Shown piece by piece: positions 1-8,286 of a DNA stretch of 64,000 bases. Below the pieces are notes generated by a model. The model saw only the letters and a list, made by a program, of their open reading frames with translations, was not told the DNA's origin and searched no databases. The position numbers and the translations under genes were made by a program. This DNA comes from Cellvibrio mixtus subsp. mixtus J3-8 (GTDB lineage Bacteria > Pseudomonadota > Gammaproteobacteria > Pseudomonadales > Cellvibrionaceae): the NCBI RefSeq assembly GCF_000766945.1, contig NZ_KN266207.1, positions 157,829-221,828 of the forward strand. The letters are read 5' to 3'. The stretch's first letter is position 1. Each line of letters starts with the position of its first letter.

Positions 1-2805
1 GCCGAACACTGTTTGCCAATCTTTAATTGAACTCACTGCATTCGTTTTTTCGGTACAGTGTGCAAGCAAGGAAAAGTTATCGGTTTTGAAATCCCGTGAT
101 TTTTCACCCAGCTGTTCAGCGTGTTTAACTAGCCACTCCTGAATCAAAAACACTTTAGGGGCATTATCGCCCAACACTTTTTTATATTCGGCGCGATAAG
201 CCAATGTCATTGCTGGCTCAATGCCGATTAGAGGAATACCTGAGGAAGCAATTCCATTTAACTGTGTAGCATTTGCGTCGGCAGCTTTGGCAAATGCCTT
301 AAGGAAACCGTGAACTTGTAATGGCTTACCATTGGGTTTGAACGGAGCTAATAATGGGATGAATCCCAATTTTTTAAGCAGCTTCAATGTATCAATGACC
401 AGCGGTGTTTCAAAATAACTGGTAAAAGCGTCCTGTACTAAAATGACAGCTTTGTTTTTTTCAGCAGGTGTTAATTGTGCTATGTTTTCCAGTGTTGCAT
501 AGCTAACGCCCAGTTTTTCAGCGGCTTTGTGCAGATTGATACCGGTTAGTAAAGGACTGTCGACCATGCCGATAAAACGCTCCATCACTTTCTGCATAAA
601 TTGCGGTTTCATCAACAAGTTATACGCCCATGGGAATTTGGCGAGAGTTGGAACCATAAATTCCAGTCCACCAATAAAATAGTCTTTAAGCGGGCGTAAA
701 TAACGGCTGTAATAAAGCTCAAGGAATTTTGCACGGAATTCTGGCACGTCGACTTTAATAGGACATTGTCCTACGCAAGATTTGCAAGCGAGACAACCAG
801 CCATCGATTCATGTACTTCATGGGAAAAATCGTATTCGCCTTTACGTTTTCCTATTGTATTTGCAATGCGTATTGGCAAATTGAAAATAAAGCTCGCACG
901 TTTTAGTTTTTTACTTTCTTCTATAACGTTAACTCCACGCTCACTCATTTGTTTAAGCCATTCACGCATTAATGATGCGCGGCCTTTAGGGGAGTGTTTG
1001 CGTTCGCGCGTGCCTTTCCAGCTTGGGCACATGGCATCGTTAGGGTTCCAGTTATAACAAAGACCATTGCCGTTACAATGTACACCTTCACTATACCCAT
1101 CCCAAACTTGCACCATAATTTTACGGTCTTGCTGGCCGCGAGTAGGTACGCCATCAATTTTGGATAGTTCAATACTTGCTGCGGGTGTAGCAATTTTGCC
1201 AGGATTTAATTGATTGTACGGATCGAAAACAGCTTTAATACGCTGGATTTGGGGATATAGCTCGCCAAAAAATGCTGGTGCATATTCGGAGCGAACGCCT
1301 TTGCCGTGTTCGCCCCAGAGCAAGCCATTGTATTTTTGAGTGAGGGCGACAACTTTGTCGGTAATGATACGCACCATTTTTTCCTGCGCAGGATCTTTCA
1401 TATCCAGAGCGGGGCGCACGTGCAAAACACCGGCATCCACATGGCCAAACATGCCATACGTTAATTTATGCTCATCCAGAACTGCGCGGAATTCGAAAAT
1501 AAAATCAGCAAGGTTCTCCGGGGGAACCGCAGTATCTTCCACAAACGGGACGGGGCGAATTTCACCTTCGACATTCCCGAGCAGGCCTACGGCTTTCTTG
1601 CGCATCCCCCAGATTTTATTGACAGCATCGCTACCCCAGGCAACGGAGTAGCTGATACGGCCGGTGGTAATATCCAGGGCAAATTGATCAAGCAAATCAG
1701 TGAGTTTTTTTACTTCTGTATTTAGTTCAGCTTCAGAGTCCGCAGTGTATTCGACCAGATTTATACCCTGGATTTTTTCTCCATTCACTGGTGCAGGGAA
1801 AAACTCTGCCACACTGTGCCAGACGATATCATTCATTGCGAGGTTTAATACTTTTGAATCCACAGTTTCAATGGATGTGGGATTCGCTTTCATCAGCTCA
1901 GTAGCATCGCGCAGTGCAACATTAAAGTCGCGATAATTAACGTTGATCAGAGCGCTGAATTTGGGGATAGGTAATAAATTAATTTTTGCTTCGGCAATAA
2001 AACCGAGTGTGCCTTCGCTACCACATAAAATATTGTTTAAATTGAAGCGGCCTTGTTCATCGCGAATGTGTGCAAGGTCGTAGCCTGTCAGGCAGCGATT
2101 GAGCTTTGGAAATTTTTGTTCAATAAGGCCGCTATGTTCGCGCTGGATCGCATCCACCACACGGTGAGCTTCACCTACACGGTCATCTCGTTTCCATAAG
2201 TCTTCCAGTTCACGTTCTTCAACGGCGCTAGATGTCCAGAGGCTGCCATCCAGAAAAACAGTAGTTAGTTCCAGCACATGATCACGGGTTTTGCCATAAC
2301 GGCAAGAGCCTTGGCCGGAGGCGTCGGTGTTGATCATACCGCCGATAGTGGCGCGATTGCTGGTTGATAACTCTGGCGCAAAAAATAATCCATGGGGCTT
2401 AATGGCGGCATTGAGTTGATCCTTAACCACACCGCATTGGACTCTGACCCAACGTTCCTCGGCATTGATTTCCAGGATCTTGTTCATGTACTTGGAGGTG
2501 TCTACTACCAATCCGTCCGTAAGCGATTGCCCATTGGTGCCTGTGCCACCACCACGCGGACTGAGCACTATGGTATGAAACTCCGGTTGCTGGCTAAGTT
2601 TGGCAATCTTTACCAGATCTGCCGTATTGCGTGGGTAAAGCACCCCTTGCGGTAGTACCTGATAAATCGAGTTATCTGTTGCAAGTACTGTGCGGTTGGC
2701 GTAGTCCGGGTTGAGGTCACCACTGAAACCTGCGTCGCGCAGGGCATTAATAAAGCCCAGGTATAAGGTTTGGGTAGGGGAGGTCTGGTTTATACGTGGA
2801 ATCAT
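1..2805 (-). CDS. ydiJ: YdiJ-type D-2-hydroxyglutarate dehydrogenase (FAD + 4Fe-4S), C-terminus cut by window edge
   Basis: The minus-strand frame is open from an ATG at 2805 to the left edge, giving 935 codons. The family is about 1,020 residues, so roughly the last 80 are outside. The N-terminus (MIPRINQTSPTQ, then TDNSIYQVLPQG and YPRNTADL) matches YdiJ. The order expected is FAD_binding_4, FAD-oxidase C domain, then an iron-sulfur domain. I read CNGNGLC followed by a CPSWKGTRERKHSPKGRA segment, and further on a GCLACKSCVGQCP cluster typical of a 4Fe-4S ferredoxin-like domain. Known role of the family: cytosolic oxidation of D-2-hydroxyglutarate to 2-oxoglutarate, removing a by-product of serine synthesis. 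It is monocistronic as far as visible, and divergent from an AraC-type regulator. Confidence 0.93.
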   Translation of the reverse strand, partial: MIPRINQTSPTQTLYLGFINALRDAGFSGDLNPDYANRTVLATDNSIYQVLPQGVLYPRNTADLVKIAKLSQQPEFHTIVLSPRGGGTGTNGQSLTDGLVVDTSKYMNKILEINAEERWVRVQCGVVKDQLNAAIKPHGLFFAPELSTSNRATIGGMINTDASGQGSCRYGKTRDHVLELTTVFLDGSLWTSSAVEERELEDLWKRDDRVGEAHRVVDAIQREHSGLIEQKFPKLNRCLTGYDLAHIRDEQGRFNLNNILCGSEGTLGFIAEAKINLLPIPKFSALINVNYRDFNVALRDATELMKANPTSIETVDSKVLNLAMNDIVWHSVAEFFPAPVNGEKIQGINLVEYTADSEAELNTEVKKLTDLLDQFALDITTGRISYSVAWGSDAVNKIWGMRKKAVGLLGNVEGEIRPVPFVEDTAVPPENLADFIFEFRAVLDEHKLTYGMFGHVDAGVLHVRPALDMKDPAQEKMVRIITDKVVALTQKYNGLLWGEHGKGVRSEYAPAFFGELYPQIQRIKAVFDPYNQLNPGKIATPAASIELSKIDGVPTRGQQDRKIMVQVWDGYSEGVHCNGNGLCYNWNPNDAMCPSWKGTRERKHSPKGRASLMREWLKQMSERGVNVIEESKKLKRASFIFNLPIRIANTIGKRKGEYDFSHEVHESMAGCLACKSCVGQCPIKVDVPEFRAKFLELYYSRYLRPLKDYFIGGLEFMVPTLAKFPWAYNLLMKPQFMQKVMERFIGMVDSPLLTGINLHKAAEKLGVSYATLENIAQLTPAEKNKAVILVQDAFTSYFETPLVIDTLKLLKKLGFIPLLAPFKPNGKPLQVHGFLKAFAKAADANATQLNGIASSGIPLIGIEPAMTLAYRAEYKKVLGDNAPKVFLIQEWLVKHAEQLGEKSRDFKTDNFSLLAHCTEKTNAVSSIKDWQTVFG

Positions 2806-3544
2806 GGGACTTAAACAACCAACAAAAAAGAAAGTTCATAAAGGCAAAAGTAGGTGCGCATTCTACCTTGATAGAGTGCCAAAGTCGCCTCGGTAATAAG
2901 TCAGTGTAGTGCTGTTTGCGTGTTTTTTGATCTGCTGTTGTGTGCGGATTGGGTAGAGGGGGGGCGTCAAAAAGCATCTCCTAAGGGAAATGGGCATATT
3001 GTTGTAAAACGTCTCATTACCCCCCAGTCTTATGCTTTTACTAAAGACAGAGAAGCTTAATAAGCTTTTAAAACTATTGGGGGTGAACACCTCGCTGGTC
3101 TTAAATGCGCGATAAAAAATATGTGAATATTTTTGTTCTTTTATATTTCAAAAACGAATATTGAATTAAAGAAAATAAGTTTCTTTAAAAGAAGTGTTTG
3201 CTAAACATTGATAGGTTCGGGCGATTGCTAATGATCACGGTATTGGCTTGATCACCCTTTATATATCGGATATTGATGCTTCTTTATGCGTCAAATGCAG
3301 GTCAAAACCAAAAAGGAAAGTGCAAAAATAATTACGACTAATTTGATTTTTGTCGCTTCTTTTAAGGTTGCAACGAAGATATATCTCATTTGGCAATTAT
3401 CCCGCGCCGCTTAAGTAGCTAGAGACTGCATCAAAATGATTATGTTATGATCGGGCCAAGCGCAGTATGCAGTTTTTTGATGCAACTGCAGGGATTGTCT
3501 CGATTGGTTTTCATATTTACCTAAAGATGTAAGGAGCGGCTTAA
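2806..3544. other. 739-bp intergenic region between divergent ydiJ and AraC-type gene
   Basis: I find no convincing gene here; the short frames lack family features and good ribosome binding sites. The stretch is AT-rich from about 3100 and should hold the divergent promoters. A small palindrome (AAGCTTAATAAGCTT, around 3053) and G/C-run inverted segments near 3020 and 3080 are the only other structure I noticed. A small RNA cannot be excluded. Confidence 0.5.
3427..3484. promoter_or_regulatory. Inverted repeat upstream of AraC-type gene (candidate operator)
   Basis: TGCATCAAAA at 3427-3436 is repeated as its exact reverse complement TTTTGATGCA at 3475-3484, separated by 38 bp. It ends 60 bp before the start codon of the AraC-type gene. 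The spacing is unlike a terminator hairpin and fits two half-sites for a regulator, but the binding protein is unknown. Confidence 0.4.
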
Positions 3545-3985
3545 ATGATTCAGCTACAACGCAACTACGGTAACGCTCTGCTTGATGGGGAGCTGTCCCA
3601 ACCGCCTATTCATACGTATCAGGAGTATTTGACTCTGGCGCAAATTCCTCACTGTGAGGGTGTTTCTGCGCGGGTTGTTGATGCATTGCATCAACGTGTT
3701 GGGCGTACTGATTTATCAATAGAACAAATTGCATCGGACCTGCATTTAACCAAGCGTACATTGCAGCGCCGTTTACAAAGTCAAAATACCAATTTTGCTC
3801 AATTGCGTGACGATCTGCGGTTTCATTATGCTATCAAATATCTTATTGATGACAATATGAGCGTTGATCTTGTATCCAGGGCACTGGACTTTTCTGACAG
3901 AACCAGCTTTACCAATGCCTTCAAGCGTTGGACAGGATTATCTCCCAGTACATTCCGTAAACTGTTCAGAGATTATCAGGCTTGA
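3545..3985 (+). CDS. Stand-alone AraC-family DNA-binding domain protein
   Basis: This 146-residue protein is essentially only the AraC C-terminal double helix-turn-helix (about residues 45-143). The first HTH is around IEQIASDLHLTKRTLQRRL and the second around SVDLVSRALDFSDRTSFTNAF, followed by the family's WTGLSPSTFRK ending. The usual N-terminal ligand or dimerisation domain of about 150 residues is absent; only some 40 unassigned residues precede the HTH. An AAGGAG ribosome binding site lies 8-9 nt before the ATG. It is probably a transcription factor, whose target could be the divergent ydiJ or its own promoter. It may be a natural short form or the remnant of a longer regulator. Confidence 0.8.
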   Translation: MIQLQRNYGNALLDGELSQPPIHTYQEYLTLAQIPHCEGVSARVVDALHQRVGRTDLSIEQIASDLHLTKRTLQRRLQSQNTNFAQLRDDLRFHYAIKYLIDDNMSVDLVSRALDFSDRTSFTNAFKRWTGLSPSTFRKLFRDYQA

Positions 3986-4027
3986 TTTATTTGTAAGATG
4001 GTAGAGATGGATCTCTTCCCTTACTGG

Positions 4028-5002
4028 TTAATGTAGTATTCCAGTGGGAGCTTTAATCGGTAGGCTGGCTGATGCTGGTGCATCACTAATGACAGCGCAA
4101 TAATAGTTAACCGTTCCCTGTATGCGTGTTGCCGGGTGTATATTCAAAATCGCATTTTCCATTCCTGGTTCGTAAAACCCATCTGCTGTATGAAATAAAG
4201 GCACAAAATTGCGAGATGCAATTGCCTTATAGAGTTCATCTGGCGCCCCTTCTTCTTGTAAAATTTGTACATGCTCCTGAATATCTTCTTCGGTGTAAAT
4301 AACGCAAGAGAACGTTTTTTCATCTCGTGTGCGCAACTCAAATCTGGACGGATTGATAAGATAGTAATATTCGCTGACACCGAGTGTTTCGCATGCCTCC
4401 TCAAAATAGCGAGCTAGCTTAGGGTCGGCAAAAAAAGGAGTGCTGCTATCTATCGCCTCAGTCTTAAGGCTGCTTGACAAATCGTTAAAGTAAGAATGTT
4501 GCAGTTGGTTAATGGCTTCTTTTAGCTCATGCAGCATATTCTCATCATTCTTTTTAAGGTAATAATGAATGGTATTGTTGTTAAATGCCCTGACCGCTTC
4601 TGTTGGCGTTGCATAACCAGTTAATAATATTTTCTTGATTGCTGAATTTTTTATTTTCTCGCAAAACTCAATGCCATTCATTGATGGCATTGAATAATCA
4701 ACTACGAGCACTGACACCTCTTTTATTCGCAGTTCATCAAATCGTTTGATATTTTGATGGGTGAGTACTTGTTTTACCCAAGCGTCTGAGTCGCCCTGCA
4801 GCTTGGGTTTCTCATCGTTGGCGATGAGTTGCGCCTCTCTTTGGTGCTCATTTATATATTTTAAGGCAGCATCTGTATCATCAAAGGATTTGACATTAAA
4901 GTGCTTGGAGAATGTCACGGATAACGTATCCAGAAACTCACGATTATCATCGACAAATACAATTTGCGTTGGATAAAAGTAAAGAGGAATTTTAGATTTC
5001 AC
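4028..5002 (-). CDS. Response regulator with an insertion-containing receiver and no DNA-binding domain
   Basis: 324 residues, with a GTG start chosen because it leads straight into the first receiver strand. Receiver signature residues are all present: acidic pair D18-D19 (IVFVDDN), phosphoacceptor D102 (LVVDYSMPSMNG), T128 (LLTGYAT) and K150 (YYLKK). The gap between acidic pair and phospho-Asp is about 83 residues against roughly 40 in a normal receiver, so around 40 extra residues (about 52-92) are inserted after the second strand. Residues 165-324 form a domain I do not recognise; it lacks an obvious HTH, GGDEF, EAL or HD motif. The gene follows the sensor kinase by 188 bp on the same strand, so it is the likely phosphorylation partner, with output probably by protein contact. 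Confidence 0.8.
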   Translation of the reverse strand: MKSKIPLYFYPTQIVFVDDNREFLDTLSVTFSKHFNVKSFDDTDAALKYINEHQREAQLIANDEKPKLQGDSDAWVKQVLTHQNIKRFDELRIKEVSVLVVDYSMPSMNGIEFCEKIKNSAIKKILLTGYATPTEAVRAFNNNTIHYYLKKNDENMLHELKEAINQLQHSYFNDLSSSLKTEAIDSSTPFFADPKLARYFEEACETLGVSEYYYLINPSRFELRTRDEKTFSCVIYTEEDIQEHVQILQEEGAPDELYKAIASRNFVPLFHTADGFYEPGMENAILNIHPATRIQGTVNYYCAVISDAPASASLPIKAPTGILH

Positions 5003-5190
5003 GCCAGCTATCCCGCAGTGATTGATGATTTAGAAGCTTATATAGTAAGGTAAATAGCTACACTTATGGGAATATTGTATGTCAATTATGGTGAGCTGTG
5101 GAGCCAGCATAAGGATTTTATGGTTGCCTGGTTAACGAGATGCTCATTCTATTTTAATATGCCATCTGGTATGTCAGCAATTTAGTTTGT

Positions 5191-7284
5191 TTATTGACTG
5201 TTTCTTTTTTCAACAAGATAAGTTGCGCGCCGCTCAGCGAGTTCATCTTTAGCTGTTTCACCTTGGGGCTCCTCCAGTGCGATCTGTGTCGCAAAAAAAC
5301 ATAATTTAAATTCTGAACCTTTTTCAAGGCTGCTTTTGACCTCTATGCGTGCATTGTGCTCATCAACAATGCGCTTGATGGCCTGCATCCCAATGCCATT
5401 ACCAAATTTTTTAGCACTAAGGCCAGGCTCCCATAAAGAGGCAAGTTGTTGTTCTGACATTCCCGTGCCATTATCTTTTACAGAAAGAAATATATTTCCA
5501 TCTTCGATCCATGATTTTATATGAAGTACAAGATCGTGGTTATCGCGGCGCGCTTCGGCAGCATTTTTAATCAGGTTAATAAAAAGGATTTTCAGGTCTT
5601 CCGCATCACCTCTGATTTTAGGGGTGCCCCCAAAGTCATATTCAACTTTATCAAATGATTTTTCGAATAAATAAAGACAATCTTGCACCACGGATTCAAG
5701 CGCGCAAGGTTGGATGCGTCGTTTATGTTTTCCACCAAGAATACTTGCCATCGTAGCGATAAGCCGCGATCCACGTTCGACTTGTTCCAATACTATGTCT
5801 CTTTGTTTGTCGCGATCATAAATATCATTTGAAAGTACACCATCGATAATAGCGAAAGGTACTTTAATATCGTGATGGTAATGGTTCATTAAACTGAGCA
5901 TTGATAGGGTCTTTTTGGCTTCACCGAGCTGATCTTGCATGTGGTTCAGGCGAATTAAGCGGCTAAATACTTGTCCTAGCTCCGATTTGAGCCACTCGAA
6001 AATTTTGAGATCTTCGTAACGATAATAGGAAAAGCTCGTGGGATTACCAACGAGTACAATTGCTAATACTTTGTTATCTGAAAATACCGGGAAACATAAA
6101 GATGCGTTATATTTTTTCATTTCAATTTGCAATGCTTCCGGCATCTCATCGGCCATGATCAATTGTGTTTGCAAGGCGCAGTATGCCAGGAGAGGACTAT
6201 CTTCCGAGACGGTGTCAAACAAAAAAACATTGTGGTGGTAGTTACTTTCGCTTGACAGTAAGCCGTCTTGTTGAACCATTAAAATTTTATAGTCATTTAA
6301 TTTTATGATTCGCAGCAGAAGGTGATCCATAACATCTTGCATCATGGAGAAGCTGATTGAATTTTTGAGATCGTATTCAGTTTCTGCTTTGACTTGGTCA
6401 AAATCGTAACTATTTTTTACCAGTATTTTTTTTGCGCTGGGTAGAATCCATTTTAATAATCGGGGGTAGGCTTCTAGCATTAATACAAGAAATGCAAGCA
6501 GGGTTAATACCCCGCCAATAGACTGCGTGTGATCACCTACCACTGAGGTAACAACGAAATACATCCACACAAAAAAAGCTAATAAAATAGCCTTGGTTAA
6601 CCCCAGGCTTAGTGCAAGCCTAATGTCCATCAGGTTGTGTTGAATTGTTGAATAAAATAATAAGGAAACAAAAAGAATGTTAGTAATGATGCCAACAAAT
6701 TTGGATAAGTAAAATTCCAAGCCGGTTGGCATTGAAAACAGGACAATTAAGCCGCAACTAAAACTTACCAGCAGCGTTATAAGTAGCCATTTGAGGCGTT
6801 GTTTTTCCCGGTTTGAAGATGTGTTGTAAGAGAGTCCAACCAAACAAATTGAGCCTACAAAACACCATACCAAATAACCAATAAAAACATAATAAATTGT
6901 ATCTAGCTGAGGAAGGTACCCACTATCAGTTTCTTTCAGTTCAGATGGAAATATGAACATGTTTAAAAACCACAATGCACAACTAAAAAAAGCTCCAAAA
7001 ATTATAAAAACATTTTTAAATTTTTTTGACCTGCCACCGACTAACCTCCAGGTTAATAGAGCAAAGCCAAAAGGAATGAAAAACATACCTCCACGGGTGA
7101 TGTGAAAAAGAATATCCAGTAGATAAACATTGGTTATTGTCGTTAGCAAGAAAAGCTCTAGTAACCAAATACTCAAGGCGAGTAAAAGGAATGCCAATGC
7201 CTTGGCGGCAGGGTTATCTTTTTTGGAAAAAGCTAACCCAGCTAACCCAAGATCAAACAGTGCCGTAATTAAGTACTGGATCAT
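5191..7284 (-). CDS. Multi-TM sensor histidine kinase (PrsK-like layout) coupled to an acyltransferase gene
   Basis: 697 residues. Residues 1-285 contain seven to nine hydrophobic segments, a 7TM-like input module embedded in the inner membrane. Residues about 300-445 look like a GAF-type domain. The dimerisation/phosphotransfer helix carries the likely phosphoacceptor H471 in HHDIKVPF. The ATPase domain follows, with N-box N574 (INLIKNAAEA), G1 box DNGTGMS (D604) and G2 box GNGIGM (about 628-633). The arrangement recalls PrsK-type kinases of exopolysaccharide systems. The start overlaps the end of the acyltransferase gene by 32 bp, which implies translational coupling, so the ligand may be the product of that acyltransferase. 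That link is inference. Confidence 0.85.
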   Translation of the reverse strand: MIQYLITALFDLGLAGLAFSKKDNPAAKALAFLLLALSIWLLELFLLTTITNVYLLDILFHITRGGMFFIPFGFALLTWRLVGGRSKKFKNVFIIFGAFFSCALWFLNMFIFPSELKETDSGYLPQLDTIYYVFIGYLVWCFVGSICLVGLSYNTSSNREKQRLKWLLITLLVSFSCGLIVLFSMPTGLEFYLSKFVGIITNILFVSLLFYSTIQHNLMDIRLALSLGLTKAILLAFFVWMYFVVTSVVGDHTQSIGGVLTLLAFLVLMLEAYPRLLKWILPSAKKILVKNSYDFDQVKAETEYDLKNSISFSMMQDVMDHLLLRIIKLNDYKILMVQQDGLLSSESNYHHNVFLFDTVSEDSPLLAYCALQTQLIMADEMPEALQIEMKKYNASLCFPVFSDNKVLAIVLVGNPTSFSYYRYEDLKIFEWLKSELGQVFSRLIRLNHMQDQLGEAKKTLSMLSLMNHYHHDIKVPFAIIDGVLSNDIYDRDKQRDIVLEQVERGSRLIATMASILGGKHKRRIQPCALESVVQDCLYLFEKSFDKVEYDFGGTPKIRGDAEDLKILFINLIKNAAEARRDNHDLVLHIKSWIEDGNIFLSVKDNGTGMSEQQLASLWEPGLSAKKFGNGIGMQAIKRIVDEHNARIEVKSSLEKGSEFKLCFFATQIALEEPQGETAKDELAERRATYLVEKRNSQ

Positions 7285-7903
7285 TCTTTTCTATGATTTC
7301 CACTTTGCTTCTGATAAAGGCCCTACATTTTTCAACATCGTCACAGATCATCAATACTGTTTTGAAATTGAGGTGAGGGTACGACTTTTCTTCTGATGCA
7401 AGCCTTCCACCGAACATTTGATAAAACTTAATATGCTCAGTGCGAACTGCGACTACAATATTACTGGCTTTTTGCCGTGCTGCTTCCTCAACTGCAGTAC
7501 CCAGAAGCAAGAAACGAGCTTGAATTCCCCCCCTTCTTTGGAATTGAGGGTCTATAACAAATTTGTTGGGTTCTAAAAATACATTGTCATACCCAATTGT
7601 ATTTCGTATTTCCTTTTCGAAACATTCCATGATGGGAATGCCAGCCCCTTTACTTGGATCATATACACATGCTCTTATTGAACCAACGATATTATTTCTA
7701 TGATAAGCCAGAAAGCACACACTGTTAGGCTTTCCATCATATTCGTCAATGAATTTTAGCGACGAATTTTCTTCAATGTACCCTTCTGCGCCATAACTTT
7801 TGTAACGCATGGAATATACCCTGTCTAGCATAGGGCCTTTGGCAACAACGCTATAATAATCGTTTTGGTGAACTTCTTGTCTTTGGATTGCGGAATTTAA
7901 CAT
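7253..7903 (-). CDS. Autoinducer-synthase-like / FeeM-like N-acyltransferase (GNAT fold)
   Basis: 216 residues, preceded by an AAGGGG ribosome binding site. The pattern matches acyl-homoserine-lactone and N-acyl-amino-acid synthases and the exosortase-associated acyltransferases: an early RVYSMRYKSYGAEGY segment, then IDEYDG, a LAYHRNNIVGSIRA strand, and the acyl-CoA/ACP-binding region FVIDPQFQRRGGIQARFLL. The C-terminal part (HIKFYQMFGGRL) resembles the closing GNAT strand. Family members transfer an acyl chain from acyl-ACP or acyl-CoA to an amine such as an amino acid or homoserine lactone. It is first in a three-gene block with a 7TM sensor kinase and a response regulator, suggesting production and sensing of an acylated signal. 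An ordinary metabolic GNAT is the main alternative. Confidence 0.7.
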   Translation of the reverse strand: MLNSAIQRQEVHQNDYYSVVAKGPMLDRVYSMRYKSYGAEGYIEENSSLKFIDEYDGKPNSVCFLAYHRNNIVGSIRACVYDPSKGAGIPIMECFEKEIRNTIGYDNVFLEPNKFVIDPQFQRRGGIQARFLLLGTAVEEAARQKASNIVVAVRTEHIKFYQMFGGRLASEEKSYPHLNFKTVLMICDDVEKCRAFIRSKVEIIEKNDPVLNYGTV

Positions 7904-8286
7904 TTTGATACCCCTTATTTAATTTTTCAGTAGAGTTGTTTGAAAGTCTTTATTTGTAAGTCTTTGTGGATGTTTTAAGCGACATACCAGAAAAAAGTGA
8001 CGCCAGATTTTTTTGATTTGGCGTCGAACTCCATTATGCTTAAAAAATGTTCGCTCTAAAACAATCCTTTTGTAACGAGCATGTAAGTTGTGAAATGATT
8101 TACGAGATGCTGACTTTCGTCAGTTTAAGACAGCGACCAGGGTGAATAAGATGCCTATGCTGTAACAGTTTTTTTGAGAGGGCGATCCAATAATTCTTAA
8201 AAAGGTAGCTATTTGGGACTGTTATCTTTGAAGGGGCAGGGAAAATATTCAGGAATTCGTTAATTCACATCCCATGGTTAGTAACG
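7904..8286. other. 383-bp divergent promoter region of the signalling block
   Basis: The acyltransferase operon (minus) and the second regulator (plus) are transcribed away from this region. It contains a terminator-like hairpin listed separately, and, on the minus strand between that hairpin and the acyltransferase start, the 8-mer AAAGACTT twice. I saw no lux-box-like palindrome. Confidence 0.5.
7999..8025 (-). terminator. Terminator-like hairpin in the leader of the acyltransferase operon
   Basis: Arms 7999-8008 and 8016-8025 pair over 10 bp with one G-U pair and a 7-nt loop. On the minus strand the hairpin is followed by ACTTTTTT, the form of an intrinsic terminator. No minus-strand gene lies upstream; it sits about 95 nt before the acyltransferase start, so it may act as an attenuator. 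Confidence 0.5.

Noticed and set aside
7904-8286. lux-box search upstream of the autoinducer-like gene
   Set aside because: No 20-bp palindrome of the ACCTGT-N8-ACAGGT kind was seen, and no LuxR-type gene is adjacent.
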